A DNA stretch of 64,000 bases from Styela clava. Its lineage: Eukaryota; Chordata; Ascidiacea; Stolidobranchia; Styelidae. Position 1 is the first letter of the stretch, and each line of letters starts with the position of its first letter. The DNA lies in assembly GCF_964204865.1 (NCBI RefSeq), contig NC_135254.1, positions 18,729,001 through 18,793,000 on the forward strand. The letters run 5' to 3'. Made by a program: the position numbers and the translations under genes. The notes under the pieces are model-generated. The model saw nothing but the letters and a program-made list of their open reading frames with translations, ran no database searches and was not told the DNA's origin. This document shows positions 28,201-41,300 of the stretch, one piece after another.

Positions 28201-30772
28201 GTATAGTCGGTCATGCTGAACCGCTAACTTTGTCCATATAGAGTTTTGTTAGGTGTCGTGAAAAGATTTTTATTTAGTTGAATCCACTTTGGCTTCTTGT
28301 AATACATAAATACGTAATTTTTTATCAAATGATCAACCAAACAAAAATGGGTATTTACTCTTATTTTAATTTGCACTGGATTGCCACTTCGATTATTCGT
28401 TTGAACAACTGATTTCTATCAAATAAATGTATTAGAAAAAGCTTTGAAATATTTAAAAAAAATTCCATCGGACGCTTTGGTATAGTCAAAACTCTTAACC
28501 CGTACTCGACACAATTTAAGATAGTACCCTCTATTGACTTTATGCAGTTCAAATAAACTTGCTACGGGGAATAAGTGATGTAATGAATCGTGCGTACCAA
28601 GCTATGTCAATGTCGTCAGTTTATATTGAAACATTCTGGATTATACTCGCCGCAGCGTCCGGTATCCATAAAGATTGATTGACGTAAACGAATTCAAGTT
28701 TCTTTGTAAGAAAGCTAACGTAATTCTATGGTTGGATTTTCTGCGATGTATTTCCAATCACGAATACAACTCAAGAGAATGGACAATGGTTATGTTTCAA
28801 CTATAGAGACAATACTTAAAGAAAAGAACCCTCATTGACCTCAATTACAATCACACTGCGCCATCAACACATCTTTAGACGCCATATCGATTAGTAAACT
28901 ACTTAGACAGATAGTTGTGAATGATACATAAACTTGTCATATGTCATAAATGTCTTTGTTTTCCACGTACCAAGTAAGACTTGTACAAGAAATATTGTTA
29001 CGTGCGAGTTATATACCATAAATCAGTTTTATTGAGTGTACTTTTACAGTCGTGTATAGTGTGGCAAGTAAACTATAAGTCAAGTAAGTTCTAAGTTTAT
29101 CCTCGCCAATCATGAACTTACCTTTGCACGGGTTTTCAGACGTCAAAAACACAGTTTATATTTTTCTTTACTAATTTACATCAAAAGCTGTAACACACAC
29201 AATGGAAATTCGTCTGTCGTCGATGTCGCGGACGTTTTTACTGATAGATTATTTAAAATGCAACTATGTCTAAACGGATTGAAATATTTTAAAACATTAC
29301 ACTAACCCTCAATCCGGATGAAATTGATCTGGGGCTGACATGTAAAATATTCCAATGTGTTGTGAAGGCGGCGACTCGTGAAGTAGCATAACTGCTCATT
29401 GGTCCAATCATGACTCCCATTTTATCTTCCATCCTCGCATCAACGGAAGCAATTTGTGAAACTCTACAAAACAATAAATATGATGAATAATAAAGAATAT
29501 GCTTATAAAAGATTTGATGACAGGTTTACGAATATATTCTAAAATGACAATAAACTTGGACAAATTTTCATATTTATTCCTTCGATTTTCCTTCTGATAA
29601 AAATGAATTAGCTCAATCATCAAAAGTAGCGGTGGTTTTAAAAAAAAAGACAGGCGACACAATTCACGTCAAGCAGCAAGCACAATGTAAATATTGTTGA
29701 TGGGTGCGTGATTTGTACTATTTTTAGGCTCGTGTATGTGTTGAATGTAATTTAGACCTTTAGACGATGCCGGGCATATTTAATTTTAATATTCATTTTT
29801 ACTTTTTACATTTTTGCATTAGGGTAATCTAAAATCTCCGGAAGTATTCAGTTTTCATGTATTTTCGATTTGAGTGCATTACCTAATGAAAATTAATCAA
29901 TGGTCGAATGAATAACTTTTCTCTTCTGTTTGCGACAGATGAATCTATTACTTAACTTCACTCAAATTTGAAATAATTGGATCGTTTGTCAAGCTCAATC
30001 GATAGAATTTTCACAACAGTTTTTACATTGTGATGGTTGAATATTGATATTTTGAAATTAAACTTTATATGCTTGGTAATATTTATACATCACCGTGACT
30101 AGATGTATAATTTTATGTGATTGTACATTTACAGGACACAATTTAATATGATCCTCTTTTGTGTTGCCTTAGTCCCACACAAAAAAGTACACATGCGCTA
30201 GTCACACAAAAAATGCGGTTTGTATCAAGATATCAGCATTTCTGTTTATAACAGGAACGATGATATTTTTAGTAAATCATAAAGTACTATTGTCTGCAGA
30301 TTCTACAATAGTTATAGTACAATACATTTTAGGCTTACCTTGAAGACGCATACCCGTGTTCTCCGCTACAATCTCTATATTGTAACTGGATATCGAATTC
30401 TCCTGCGATGCCACTGGCTTTAATTTCCTCCATTGCAAGATCCAAGGCAGGTTTTATAAACGGATACGACCACGGGTAAAAATTGTAGCCCATTTCAAAG
30501 CATTGAATTCGTTCATACAAAGTTTCGTAACTTGTACAAGCGCTTAGATAGTCATAGTCACCCATTACGTAGTTTTCTCCTGAATCTCCCTCGGAATAGT
30601 CACTGTAGTCCGGCTGGTATACCATTTCATCCTCGGACAGTTTTAGATCTTGTAATATATTGTATATTGCAGTTATTCCAGGAGCCATAACAGTGATGTT
30701 TATAACTCTTGTTGATTTTACAAGAACAATACTCTCAAATATTAACGCGAACACGACAAGTGGACGAAACAT
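1221..30772 (-). CDS. Receptor guanylate cyclase, natriuretic peptide receptor type (3' end off window)
   Basis: Fifteen coding exons (minus strand, 5' to 3'): 30339-30772, 29307-29463, 19819-19958, 19482-19639, 11989-12152, 11575-11684, 11342-11447, 10331-10535, 5791-5871, 5384-5527, 4672-4753, 3992-4313, 2640-2714, 1720-1797, 1221-1398. All join in frame, giving about 811 residues before the window ends. Residues 1-20 are a signal peptide. Residues 21-566 are an ANF-receptor ligand-binding domain, with [20 protein letters not shown] and later [17 protein letters not shown] and [15 protein letters not shown] motif lies near the membrane, the helix is about 573-590, then [15 protein letters not shown] opens the intracellular part. 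The last exons are kinase-homology domain: GKLVMIKL keeps the VAIK-type lysine, followed by [20 protein letters not shown] and [16 protein letters not shown]. In the family, ligand binding outside activates a C-terminal cyclase that makes cGMP; that domain is not in the window. Exon 12's donor (gtatag) is weak. The family is secure; orthology to GC-A or GC-B is not settled. Confidence 0.93.
1399..5790. other. Introns between cyclase exons 9 and 15
   Basis: Apart from the six exons listed for the receptor gene (1720-1797, 2640-2714, 3992-4313, 4672-4753, 5384-5527) this stretch holds A+T-rich intron sequence. The segment around 1485-1570 is visibly richer in G+C and ends in an A-rich tail (taaataaaaataaaa), which could be a short interspersed element, but no internal promoter boxes were recognised. 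Confidence 0.5.
5872..10330. other. 4.5-kb intron of the cyclase gene
   Basis: This lies between the exons encoding the FHDTLL segment and the GVTGKM segment of the ectodomain. It is A+T-rich with no recognised gene. A more G+C-rich patch near 9270-9440 carries an 89-codon open frame on the plus strand that lacks an ATG at its start, so it is not called as a gene. Confidence 0.5.
15760..17151 (+). repeat. Direct repeat, copy 1 (intronic)
   Basis: This copy matches 17372-18695 over essentially its whole length with scattered substitutions and small indels. It begins at attatgcactaactga and ends near aaaatgaggaaacat. Shared landmarks include gatatcggcaaatgtatt, atccgttattacaatatgca, cacccacgaaggctacgtt and catctaatggtttcaaccca, in the same order. 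I see no terminal inverted repeats or transposase, so it may be a local tandem duplication or a non-autonomous element. Confidence 0.88.
17372..18695 (+). repeat. Direct repeat, copy 2 (intronic)
   Basis: Second copy of the unit at 15760-17151, offset by about 1.61 kb and separated from it by about 220 bases. It is slightly shorter, lacking for example the TA-rich run present near 16050 in copy 1. The divergence looks moderate, so the duplication is not very recent. Confidence 0.88.
19959..29306. other. 9.3-kb intron of the cyclase gene
   Basis: Intron between exon 2 (ends ISSGLR) and exon 3 (begins [14 protein letters not shown]). It holds the 85-bp tandem repeat at 22211-22365, a small G+C-rich inverted repeat near 20199-20228, and a G+C-richer patch near 25840-26000. 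Open frames on both strands at 24667-25192 contain stops in any extended reading and have no splice structure I could support. Confidence 0.5.
22211..22365 (+). repeat. Two-copy tandem repeat with TGACGTC core
   Basis: Two diverged units with an 85-base period: 22211-22280 and 22296-22365. Each runs from an aaatgcgg motif through a T/A-rich stretch and aaatatgacgt to a gatgacgtc end. The first unit ends in the palindrome TGACGTCA at 22273-22280, the canonical CRE/ATF core; the second ends in TGACGTCC. It lies inside a cyclase intron. Confidence 0.7.
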
Positions 30773-31816
30773 CGTTTTTCTTCAACTTCAACTGACGTAT
30801 AGTAAGTAACTTATTTGTTTTTCAACATAGACTGAAAAGTTTGATGATTCTCGCTTTTCTATAAAATATATATAAAACAAATATCATCAAATTTGAATCT
30901 TCTGTCTCAAAAAATCGGTGAATTAAAAATGCTCTCGAGTGATATATTTTTGACGCTCAATATTTTCGATTTTGAGAAATATGTCGACTTTATATTTTTC
31001 TTGACCTAGCTTAGCTGTAAAGATTAAACCTGCTTACTATATGAATGATCTTCTTAACCACGCGACATCATTTACAAACTAAGTAATAAAACACTTTAAA
31101 ACTAAACAACTGTCAGCCAAACCTTAATAAAACGTCTTATCAGTTTTCTACGAATGACGATCGAGGGTCGAATGATGCTGTCAAGATCCAAAGAAGCAAA
31201 TAAATAATCTTTCGGAAGTTCAACAATCATTGAGGAAGAAAGGTCGAAACGAGAGAAGTGAAAGTCAAAATGAGAGAACGAAAAAATAATATTCACCTAT
31301 GACAGAAGACGAATGCAAATCATTCCGCACAAGGAAAGGTGTTGATTACAGTGTAATAAAACCTAGTGAATTTACTGGAATTTCATAGTAAGTAAAACAT
31401 GTTATATCTAACTGAAATATTAAGATGACTTATACACACCACGAGAGTTTTATAATCAAGATCATTTAATTTGAATTTCAAATGTTAATTATTTTATAAA
31501 AATCCTGAATTTGATGTGAGAGATAAATAACTAATTTACAGAAATTGATGCAGATGCAGCCAATTCGGAGGGCATTGGGAAAACGAAAATGCTGTGTTCC
31601 TTGAATGTCGATGGATAATATAGTGTAAACGCGAAGGTGTTTTGAATGTTCTTCAGAGTATTGTAAGTGAAGTTGAAGTTTGTATAAGTCATTCATGGAA
31701 CTCGAATCACAACAACTTGTTAATAATAAAACAAAAATTATTTTTATGCGATCATGAAATCGTACGTTAAATAGAATACTCGTAGGATTTATACAGGATA
31801 AGCGATATAATAATAA

Positions 31817-31954
31817 AAAAGGTCTGATTTATTTTTGAGAAAAAAAGTCAACATAATTGAATGTAAAATTGTGTGCCGGGAACTGGAAGAATATGGACTG
31901 TTTGCTGAAGATGAACAAATATTTTGGACAAAAAATGGCCCTAGTCTACAGTGA
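31817..31954 (+). other. Orphan 46-codon open frame, possible exon remnant
   Basis: This frame is open between stops, with no ATG at its start. Its second half reads VCRELEEYGLFAEDEQIFW, which has a coding-like residue mix unlike the surrounding sequence. No convincing splice acceptor or partner exon was found. It could be a pseudo-exon, a fragment of a dead gene, or chance. Confidence 0.2.
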
Positions 31955-32400
31955 TCGAAACGTATTTATTATGAAATAATAATCATTTACACGAATGCTC
32001 ACAATATACCTATTATTCATCCCATTCAATTTATTCACTGTGAAAGCCATCAGAGTCAGAATATTCCTGTCTCTGTAATTGGTTTCGTGAAGTGTGCGTG
32101 GTTCCGTGTTCAAAGTAAAGACGATACAAATTGGTCAAGGTTAAATGGAACCCGTTCTCCGTTTTATTGAATGCCACATATTTGCTTTGTATCCATAATC
32201 CTTAACGTCAGAGTTTTTCACGCTCGATTAAACTTATTCAAAACAATTCTACTGAAGTTTTAAATACCTCCTTGTTATGAGGTAATAAAAGTTTGAAATT
32301 TTGTTAGAAACAGATCACACTAATCAAGAAAATCAAATGTTTATATTATTTGATCTCGACACATGACTATTTTATGCCGAGCATAGTTAGTGGCATAAAC

Positions 32401-32740
32401 CAGGGGTGTGCAACCTGCGGCCCGCGGGCCAAATGTGGCCTACATAGAAAAACTGTGCGGCACGCGGAGAAGTGCCAATTTTGAATAGTGTGAGGAAAAT
32501 AGACTTCGAATTGCTGGCATTTCCATTGAAGCAAATTTGGAAACATTAGTCAGGAAAATAAGCCAGCTACAAATATCTCACTGAATTCGTTTAAAGTCGG
32601 TGTGACAATAAATTTGAATAGCATTTTTTTTTCAGAAGTTCATGCGTGTTGACTCATCAGTTTTGCAAGGACCCCGGATAACGCCATAAGATCAATAACA
32701 AAAAGAAACTATTTTTGTGCATAAAGGTTGCACACCTCTG
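32401..32740. mobile_element. hAT-type non-autonomous element (MITE), 340 bp
   Basis: It starts CAGGGGTGTGCAACC and ends GGTTGCACACCTCTG, which are inverted repeats matching at 14 of 15 positions. It is flanked by the exact 8-bp duplication gcataaac (32393-32400 and 32741-32748). An 8-bp duplication with CAGRGG termini is the hAT superfamily signature. No transposase is present. The interior opens with a G+C-rich palindromic stretch (gcggcccgcgggcc). Confidence 0.93.
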
Positions 32741-33759
32741 GCATAAACAATACAACAGAATGCTTTTTTAGACAATCTAAAATAAACGTAATCTTCAGTG
32801 TTTTCAAGAGTGTTTAAATCACATAAATATTGCAAATTTCTAATCCGGGGAAGTCTGTCAATCGAAGCGTTTTGTAATGCAATTTTTAAGGTGTGATGCC
32901 TGACTTTAAAACCACCCAGTACAACTGTTTTGATACGCGCTATCCCAGTAAAAACACCAAGTAAACACATAGAGTCGAACTTACCGTAGACTTCCGCAAA
33001 AATGATTTTCGTGGGCGAATTTGCATGTGTCGTTTTGGTGAATGTAAATGTTGTCTAAATAAGCATTTGAAACTTTTTTCAATAAAAATTTTTGGAAATT
33101 TTCTTATAGGACGCTGATGTCATAAGAAAATCTGTTACCTTTGGTTGACTTTGAACATTGGAGACAACAGAATGCTGATACTTCGCAGAAAAGACTTGTG
33201 GAAAATTGATTAGTATACCGCAATGACCAAGATTGCTATCTACAGTAGATCTATTCTCTACTGTGTTGTGTTGACTATGATAGATTACCAGCATAATCTT
33301 TTTTCGTAGTAATCGTTCACAGTGGTTAAAAACAATATTATGTCGTTACGTCCTTTTTAAATTTATACGGTAAACTTGTTACTTAATTACACTCCATTTT
33401 TATTTGTATATTGTTGAGAAAGATACTAATTTTAAATAAGATGACGTAACTTATAATGCTGGAGATGTAACTCAATTTTGTTATCTCCAACTGCGTAACG
33501 ACAGTCCAAGGTATTGTACCTGTTACTACGAGACTATTGCTTCATATTGCCATATGGTCAACTTACAATAATATTCATGTAAATTGTCTTCAGGTTGCGA
33601 GTTGAGATCTCTTGAATAGCACACAAGTAGATTAATCGACGTAAAGCACTCTCCAATGCATCATCATGCCCTATTTTCATGCATACAACCATGACCAGCA
33701 GCACCAACAGTTTTCTTTGCGTACGAATAGAGTTAATATATCCGAAGAAACGTTTAGAT

Positions 33760-34066
33760 CGAACATGGGCAAAGTACTGCCCGCGGGCCATGGCCGGCCT
33801 ATTGGGTAATTCAATCTGGCCCCTCTGATGCTGCCACAACCAAATCAAATTCAGATTTTATTGTTTTAGCTAAAAATAGCTCAATGAATTTCTTGAGATT
33901 GCTGTTAAAATTAGTTTTGGCCAGAAGTGTATTGTTTTTCACCTTTGCTTAGTAATACTGTAAATATTGTTCATAAAATGTAACTTTTTACGTCACACTT
34001 TCATGGCCCGCCAGTCTGGGTGGGCAAGATTTATGACCCCTTGTTTAAAAACCGTGTCCACCACTG
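33760..34066. mobile_element. Probable hAT-type element with degraded termini, 307 bp
   Basis: It is flanked by an exact 8-bp duplication gtttagat (33752-33759 and 34067-34074). The right end reads inward as CAGTGGTGGACACGG; the left end (CGAACATGGGCAAAG) is a decayed counterpart. Like its neighbour it has a gcccgcgggcc motif near the left end and G+C-rich ends around an A+T-rich centre. No coding capacity is seen. Confidence 0.8.
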
Positions 34067-37000
34067 GTTTAGATACTAAACGCACACAATAAATTACTGA
34101 AATATTGAGTTTGGACAGAATTAATCGAATTGTAGGAAATTTGATACGACATATCACAGTATCATAATAATATACATTTTAAAAATACAACAAATAAACA
34201 ATACAATCATAATAAACAAATAAACAATAAACAATTAATGATGCATATCCATCCGAGTCAATAATAAGGATAACGCTGTCAAAATAAAGTTTTCTTCCGA
34301 AATTTTGCGGTTTTATTTCTTATATTTATTATTTGTTTAATTTTGGTTGAAGAGATATGTCAATCTGAATGCATGACGAATTCCATACGTCATAGCATCG
34401 ATCGTTTTTATAGATTTCATAGAATTAAATCGAAAATTAATTTCAATAAGTTTAGTCACAAACACAAAATATATCACCTAGCAACAAGCTCCATCAACAA
34501 TTCATCTTCTTTTTGAAGAGTATGTGTAGAGAGCAAAACGCAAGTTTTTGGAAGAAAAATTCTAGTATAAAAAGGAATAATCAAATACGGGAAAATTTAT
34601 GACTACATATATATACATTTTTTTGATAATTAATTTCTTTTGAGATTGGCTTCCGCCCAATTCTCTTTGTCATTGTAATTGCATTCTACTGGTAGTTTCT
34701 AATAAATATATGAAAATTTTTTTTTTTTTGAAACGGGGGTTATTTGAATGAACATGTTGTTCATATTTAAACTAAAATACAAAATGAAATGAAATTTTAC
34801 TTATCATGTAATACAATGCTTTTTTAGCCTAGGTGGTCATGCTATGAATATATTAAATATGAATCTAATTTTCTCTTAAAAAGTGATTCAATAGTATTCT
34901 CCGCCCACAAGACAATTCTCCACTCATAAATTTCATGAATATTGTTTGAAAACCCCAAAGAGTATCTCGCCCACTGGGTAACCAGAGATCTCTGTGGTTA
35001 AATTTAATATTTTAAGAAGTTCAATGATATTTCTGTATATTGTTAGAAAAAACGATGGCGCAATATGAATATATTTATGTAATAGATATCTGGGATAAAA
35101 TGGCATCGGATGTTAACTTAATATTTCCGTTGTGTCATTATACAATTCGGGATTTTCATCACGTTAAGATTGTTATGTCTCACTGGGTACCTCGCACCTG
35201 CTCCAAATACGACTCAGTACAATCGCAAGTCAGATGAAAAGAGTTACAGAGTTGAAATGATCATTTCCAATAAATATGGGCTTTTCCGAAGCATGGAGAT
35301 CATCGCTGCTGGCATGTAGAACACTTAATGCGCTCTTATAAATTAGGGGAAATAGTGTAGTCAAACAGTTCTCAATCAATATTCGTGATGCGTGGGAGTT
35401 GCATCGAATAACAGTTTTTAAATTTAGACTTTCATAAAGAAAAGAGAGTTGCACATGCCCTTTCGTAAAGATTCACATCAGCGGAAATGCATTGGCATTT
35501 CTGTCAAATGTTGTTACTCACACATATTTATAAAATAAACAACTTTTCAACTTACTTTGACGTATTATCGTGACTTCGGATTTGCTGGCCTGTTTAAAAT
35601 TGTTGATATTAAGTGAGCGAGGACAGATGGTATCAAAATTACTTTGTGGGTTCAAAAAATTTCCCCACATAAAGCAATTCGTCTTCTAACCTGTCCTCAT
35701 TTGATACGGTATATTAGGTTGAAAGTTACGATTTGCCATAAAAAACATACAAAGAGTACGAAAATCGTGCGCGTATTACGCATTTAGTGATTGTATCGTG
35801 TCGGGTGGTATTGAATATGTTTATAACCACGCCAATCACTCGCGATCCTCATCAGGCTTATGTACCTTGTACTTTAGTGCTTGGTATTATGCACCGGTGA
35901 TAGCATTAATAAAAGTAGATGGGAATCTGTTCAATTCAAGTAATAAAGCAAGAAAGAGATATTACGAAATATTTAACTACAATAATGATTGACGTTTTTA
36001 AATTTAAAAACTTTTTAATCAATTCGCCTTTTTTCTATTAAGGCATAATTTTAAACAGCAAGAAGAAGTTTGATAGTTTTCATTTTATTCCCCCCATCAT
36101 TTCTTAAAAGGTATAGTTATATTCTTTCGGGATCGTATTTTTTTTTTTTAATTCAACTGTCTTATTCGTTTAGGGTCAAGACCATCCTTAATATGCATAG
36201 TATCCAGGTCAAGTTAAACTAAAACATTCCAACTGTACCTTGATAGATTGGGGTCAATAATAAGTACATTTATCAAGCAATCCATGAATTCCTCTTCGTC
36301 GGTATAGTTTTATAATATGATAAAGCCATTGGTTGTTCATAAATAACCGAATATTTTCTACCTGAATATAAAAAATTCCAAATATAAAAAGATATATTAC
36401 TAAATCTTTTTACTCCGGGGTATGTACACCTAAATTTTCAATCTTCACAAACATCACGATCATTTGTTTGGTTGTGGTACAGATATGTTTGTTTTCGCTT
36501 CTCGAGATGTCTTAGAAGACGTCGTGGATTCCGACGAATTAATTTTACGATATCTTCTACCGAGAAATTGTCATTGTTAAATAAGTTAGGTTGAAAAGTT
36601 CAACGACGAAATTATTTATTAGCTCTTGTCAAAATCCGAGATCGAACGTGTTTTGACAATATGTCGGAAGTTTCTACCGTTTTCCGTCAATGACGTCACT
36701 CTAACCATCAAATAGGAAAGAACGTTCATGTTTCTACGGTGCTATTGTATTTGATGAATATTCTGCGAATATTAACGGAGAATAATCTGATAAATATTGA
36801 TGGCAACAACCACAATGGTTAAGTCAATGATAACATGCTGGTAAGCGAATTCTGCGTATTCATACCACAGAGACAGGATGACTGAAAATGAGTCTGAATT
36901 CTTGGGTGTTAACTGTTACCCGCTCATTGTGCAACCTTAACCATACGTATTAATCATATTTTGGCTGAACAAATTTGCAATTTTTTTTGCTTTGGGAAAT

Positions 37001-37568
37001 TTGCTCATTCATATGCACGTTTACCCCACAGCGTAAACGTGTAGAAAGTTCAGTATGTGAAAAAACATGAATTTTTTCATATTACCAATTAAAGAACAAG
37101 TTGGTCTGGCCAAATATAAGAGCCGCTATATATATTACAGTGCTGTTTATTCTATATCGATATAAACAATACATATGGCCATATTCGTTCAGGACGGCAA
37201 CCAAATAATTCCGCTAGATGACAAAAGTAGCTGCGTAATAATTTCACTAAATGTGGTTCAGTCGCTACTGCACCTTCTTAAACTATCGGAAAACTAAACA
37301 AAAATTACACTGATTATACCCTATAACGTGATAGTACTGATAATTTGACAGCCCGAATCTCCAACATTCAGGTCTTATCAAGCATTGCGCGAAACTGCAA
37401 TAGGGTCATAATGAGCATTTTATTCATTTTTTTATTTCTTATTTTTTGTTCTTTTATATTCGATAACGACCCCTGGTTTTACACTTCGAGGGGTGGGCTT
37501 TGATTGAGCAACCCACATTGACTTGTAATATATATAAAGGTATAGACAAATTACGGTTAGGTTTATGG

Positions 37569-38329
37569 CAGGGGTGACGAACCCATTTGCTATCGCGGGT
37601 CATTCTATCAGTCACCGCTGAGTGAGCGGGCCGCACAAGTGTTTAGTCATATTATGATATCTATTCATTTTTATCAACAAAAACAAACAACTGCATCCAT
37701 ACAGCTGAAGGCATTCAATGATATATTGCAGCATAAAAGAAAAATAGAGCATTCAATGCATTCAATGCGTTTTACTTTTGAAAACTTTTTTGCTTCACTA
37801 AACGCTTTATATTAGGACAAATTGACCATTTGGAAACTTTCAACTGCAAGCCAGGATTTTCAATATCTGAGAATAATCTTTGGCGGTAGCAATGGGATAA
37901 AGCAAAGTCAGTGTTGCAAGAACATATCAAATTTGTATAATTATTAACATCGCGAAAATACGAATCAAAACTAGATATTCGACATTTTTTTAAGATCTTC
38001 CATTGTTTTAAAAACTGAGCTAAAGTTATAAAAATTTTTTTAGTTTTCAAATGTCCCGTGTATCGTTCGCCAAAACATTACATTTTCACAAAGTAAGGTT
38101 ACCCCTCCTCCATTAATTCCTATGCGTTTACCGATAAGACGGCGTAACTAGGATAAGACAATGGTTATTTTAATGAATAATCCATTGTGGATTCAACAAA
38201 ACAAGATATATTGAAAATAGTGTTGTCAGTAATCGCTTGAATGACTGAATCGCCTGAATGACTCGCGGGCCGCACGAAATTCCTTGGCGGGCCGCATGTG
38301 GCCCGCGGGCCGCAGGTTTGTCACCTCTG
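37569..38329. mobile_element. hAT-type non-autonomous element, 761 bp
   Basis: It starts CAGGGGTGACGAACC and ends GGTTTGTCACCTCTG, inverted repeats agreeing at 13 of 15 positions. The flanks are gtttatgg (37561-37568) and gtttatgt (38330-38337), an 8-bp duplication with one change. The subterminal regions are rich in gcgggccgc motifs. A 92-codon open frame on the minus strand inside it shows no transposase motif that I recognise. Confidence 0.9.
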
Positions 38330-41300
38330 GTTTATGTCAATAGTGGGTCTATGCAAATGGCATGATTTTTTTTCAATCACTAAACTGGACTTGAATCGGT
38401 TGAAGGAGTCAAGATCACGATCAAGTAGAGCCTCGGTAGATACGAATTTTGCCCATACGACTCGAAATTAATTGTCTCAAGCCATCGATACTTGGCAAAT
38501 TGAACCGACTTGAAGATACTTATATTGACTTAACTTGGTCGCTGGCCGTTTGACTTCCGACAAAGATAAGCATGTATTGCATTTTGGTCAAATATGAGCA
38601 TGAAATAATCTTCTACGCTGTTATTTAATATTTATACGAAATCGGTATTATGGCAATTTAATTATGAAGATTATTTTCAGACTAATATTTATTCCCATGT
38701 TTATTTTTGTTTTCAAGAATTATTACAAGCGATTAAAAATGCGTATCAAATTAATCATAAGTGATATTCAGCAGTTTAATATATGGATAATCACACATTT
38801 CGCTAAAGTAAATCCTACAGCAAATATGGGCTTTAGAATTAAATATCGAATGTCTAGGATATAATTATAAGATATTTTGGCATCAACACAAAAATAGTGT
38901 GCTTGAGATATGGTCAACCGTATACTGCTGCCAAAGAAATTTTAATCAGATCTATATAATCGCATTAACTTAAACACATAACCAATCTGAAAGTCAATCA
39001 AACTAGTCAATATACAAAACATAGTTAGTTTCATATCAAAAAAATTGTCGAAAAATGTTTTTACTCTATAGTTTAATAGTCAAAATAATTATAAATTAGT
39101 CATAGTGTATTAGTAATGAAGGTGGATTTATTCAACAATGTTCAAACGACAACAATGAATTGTGGTTTATGAATTAAGACGATACAATTAACGGCAAGCG
39201 AAAACTTATTGTCGTGAGAAAACACCACATGGTCGCAATGTTTGCGTTAGCTAACGTTATCCGTAACGCACGCATACTCGTCTATTCAACACTCTACACA
39301 GTGCGTCATATGCAATCCAGCGAGCAGCTGGATACGTTGGAAAGTTGTTCTTAATAACAATAACATGTGCACAAATTAAAAAGGTAACGACGAAGGAAAT
39401 TCATTCAATTATATAAGGGTTCTCAAGGTCCTTCGATGTGAGAGTTCATTTTCATCAATGTAAGGACCGTTGAAAGGATGAATGTGGCTGGGTCCGGTAG
39501 TATCGTCATCTCGCAGGTTGTATTAGAAGTTATATTCAAGAGTGGTAAAGTATACTGGATCTGACCGAGGAATTCATGTTTGGTTATTGTTGACTCTTAT
39601 AACTCAATTATCAGCCTAGTATTCAGGAATTAGTGATGAACATAATACGAATAAAAATGCTTTTATTCAGCAGGCAAATCTAGATTTTTCGGTATTTCTA
39701 TTAACTAAATTTTCTGTCAGAATGAGACAGTTGGCTTCGGTATATTAATTCTGACGTTTGTCTGGATTATCCTCGTCCGTACCGATGACGAACAGCGCTA
39801 CTTCCTGTATCTTCTATACGCAGCGGATGTAATTAACAACATTAACTTAATATTGTTTTAGGGGAATTAGCTCGAGTTCGCCTGAGAGAGTAGTTTAGAG
39901 TTGCTAATTATACAGCAAAATTCACTATGTCTTTACCCTAAGACTTTGTCTACGATATAGAGTGAGTAAATTTTCACTTGGCTTCGAGAGACCACCAACA
40001 TAAGTATATTGCTGTAACAATGCGCCGCGTTAAACCTAGCCCCTTGTGTCTAAGTTAAGTAGAGTTCTATTGCGTTATCAATGGGATGATATCACAAGTT
40101 AAATTTTTTAAGGTTATTATATCCAATGTGCGGCGCAAGAGATTATATAAAATGGGATATGAAACGAGGTGGCAATTCGTAATATTTTTCTTTAGGATGT
40201 CAAAAGGGTCATTTTTTGGATAGATGGAGTAAGTTTATTAGGTAATCTGTGCGGGCTTTTTTTGTCAAAGATATTCAATTCAAACTTATTCGGTATGTTA
40301 TTGCTATATTAGCCAAACTTCTCGACCGAGGTTCTATGTAACTGAATTTATGGTTGCAATACTCCCAAGATTTCAAGAACAATCGTTTGCAACTGTTTTC
40401 TGTTTGTTCCATATGCCTAAATGACAGATACCGTTATCTCCGCATGCTGAGAACATGCTGTAATGTTCCAACGTATTCATCGTCATATGTTTCTTACGAA
40501 GGTGTTGTATAATAACAAATGATGATTAATTAGCATTTTTGCATGAGGATAAGAATTAGAAAAATGACTACGTACGCAAGTTAGACACATTCACTTCAAA
40601 CTTGAGTCACAAGCATGCAGACAAGTTAGTGGCGGGAAAATCGGCGACGTCATAGTTTTATTTAACAAGTTTATGAATGATCTTCTATGTATATCCCATG
40701 TATAATACGACCCCGATTGTTATGTAATAGTGTGTGCATGTCTTTTGTGTCACTAAATCATTGATTCTAAAAAGAGTCCCAAATTCGGGTAAAGCTAGAA
40801 TCATCTTTTTGGCATGAGAATATTTACTCATTTTCGAGAAGTGTTGATATGCTCAATACAAAGAACCAAACGCAACATGAACCACGAATTCCTTTGTGAA
40901 GAAGAATACGCAAAATTTCGACACATTATTTCCGCTTTTCGTTGATCAATTCGCGCTAATTTCTCGAGATTTAAAGCAGAATCTTCAGTGCCATAACATG
41001 GCCCAGGGATAGCGGTTTTAAACCATGCTTAATCAATACAGAAAGAAATATCATTTTTTTGCGTGTGGCAGAACTGAGCAGCTTTCTTCTGCGTACGCTT
41101 ACAAACATAAACGCTCGTGACGCTTTTCCGCTATTGCGTTATGTACCGGAAAACGAATGAACCGCCAGCAGTCACATTGAATTCATCTTAATAACAGCAA
41201 GCAATGAAATAATCTGTTTTGCTCCGTAGTATTGTTGTTATTATTAAGATTTGGCCTTAATGATGCATCCTTTAGTTATCATGTCGGGTTGACGCAGCAT

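Noticed and set aside
36485..36580. Short open frame starting ATG, acidic (DVLEDVVDSDEL)
   Set aside because: Only 31 residues, with no splice signals or neighbours to support it; frames this short are expected by chance.
39169..39351. Open frame of under 60 codons with coding-like CpG content
   Set aside because: It has no homology I can name, no acceptor or donor at its ends, and lies in the spacer far from other exons.
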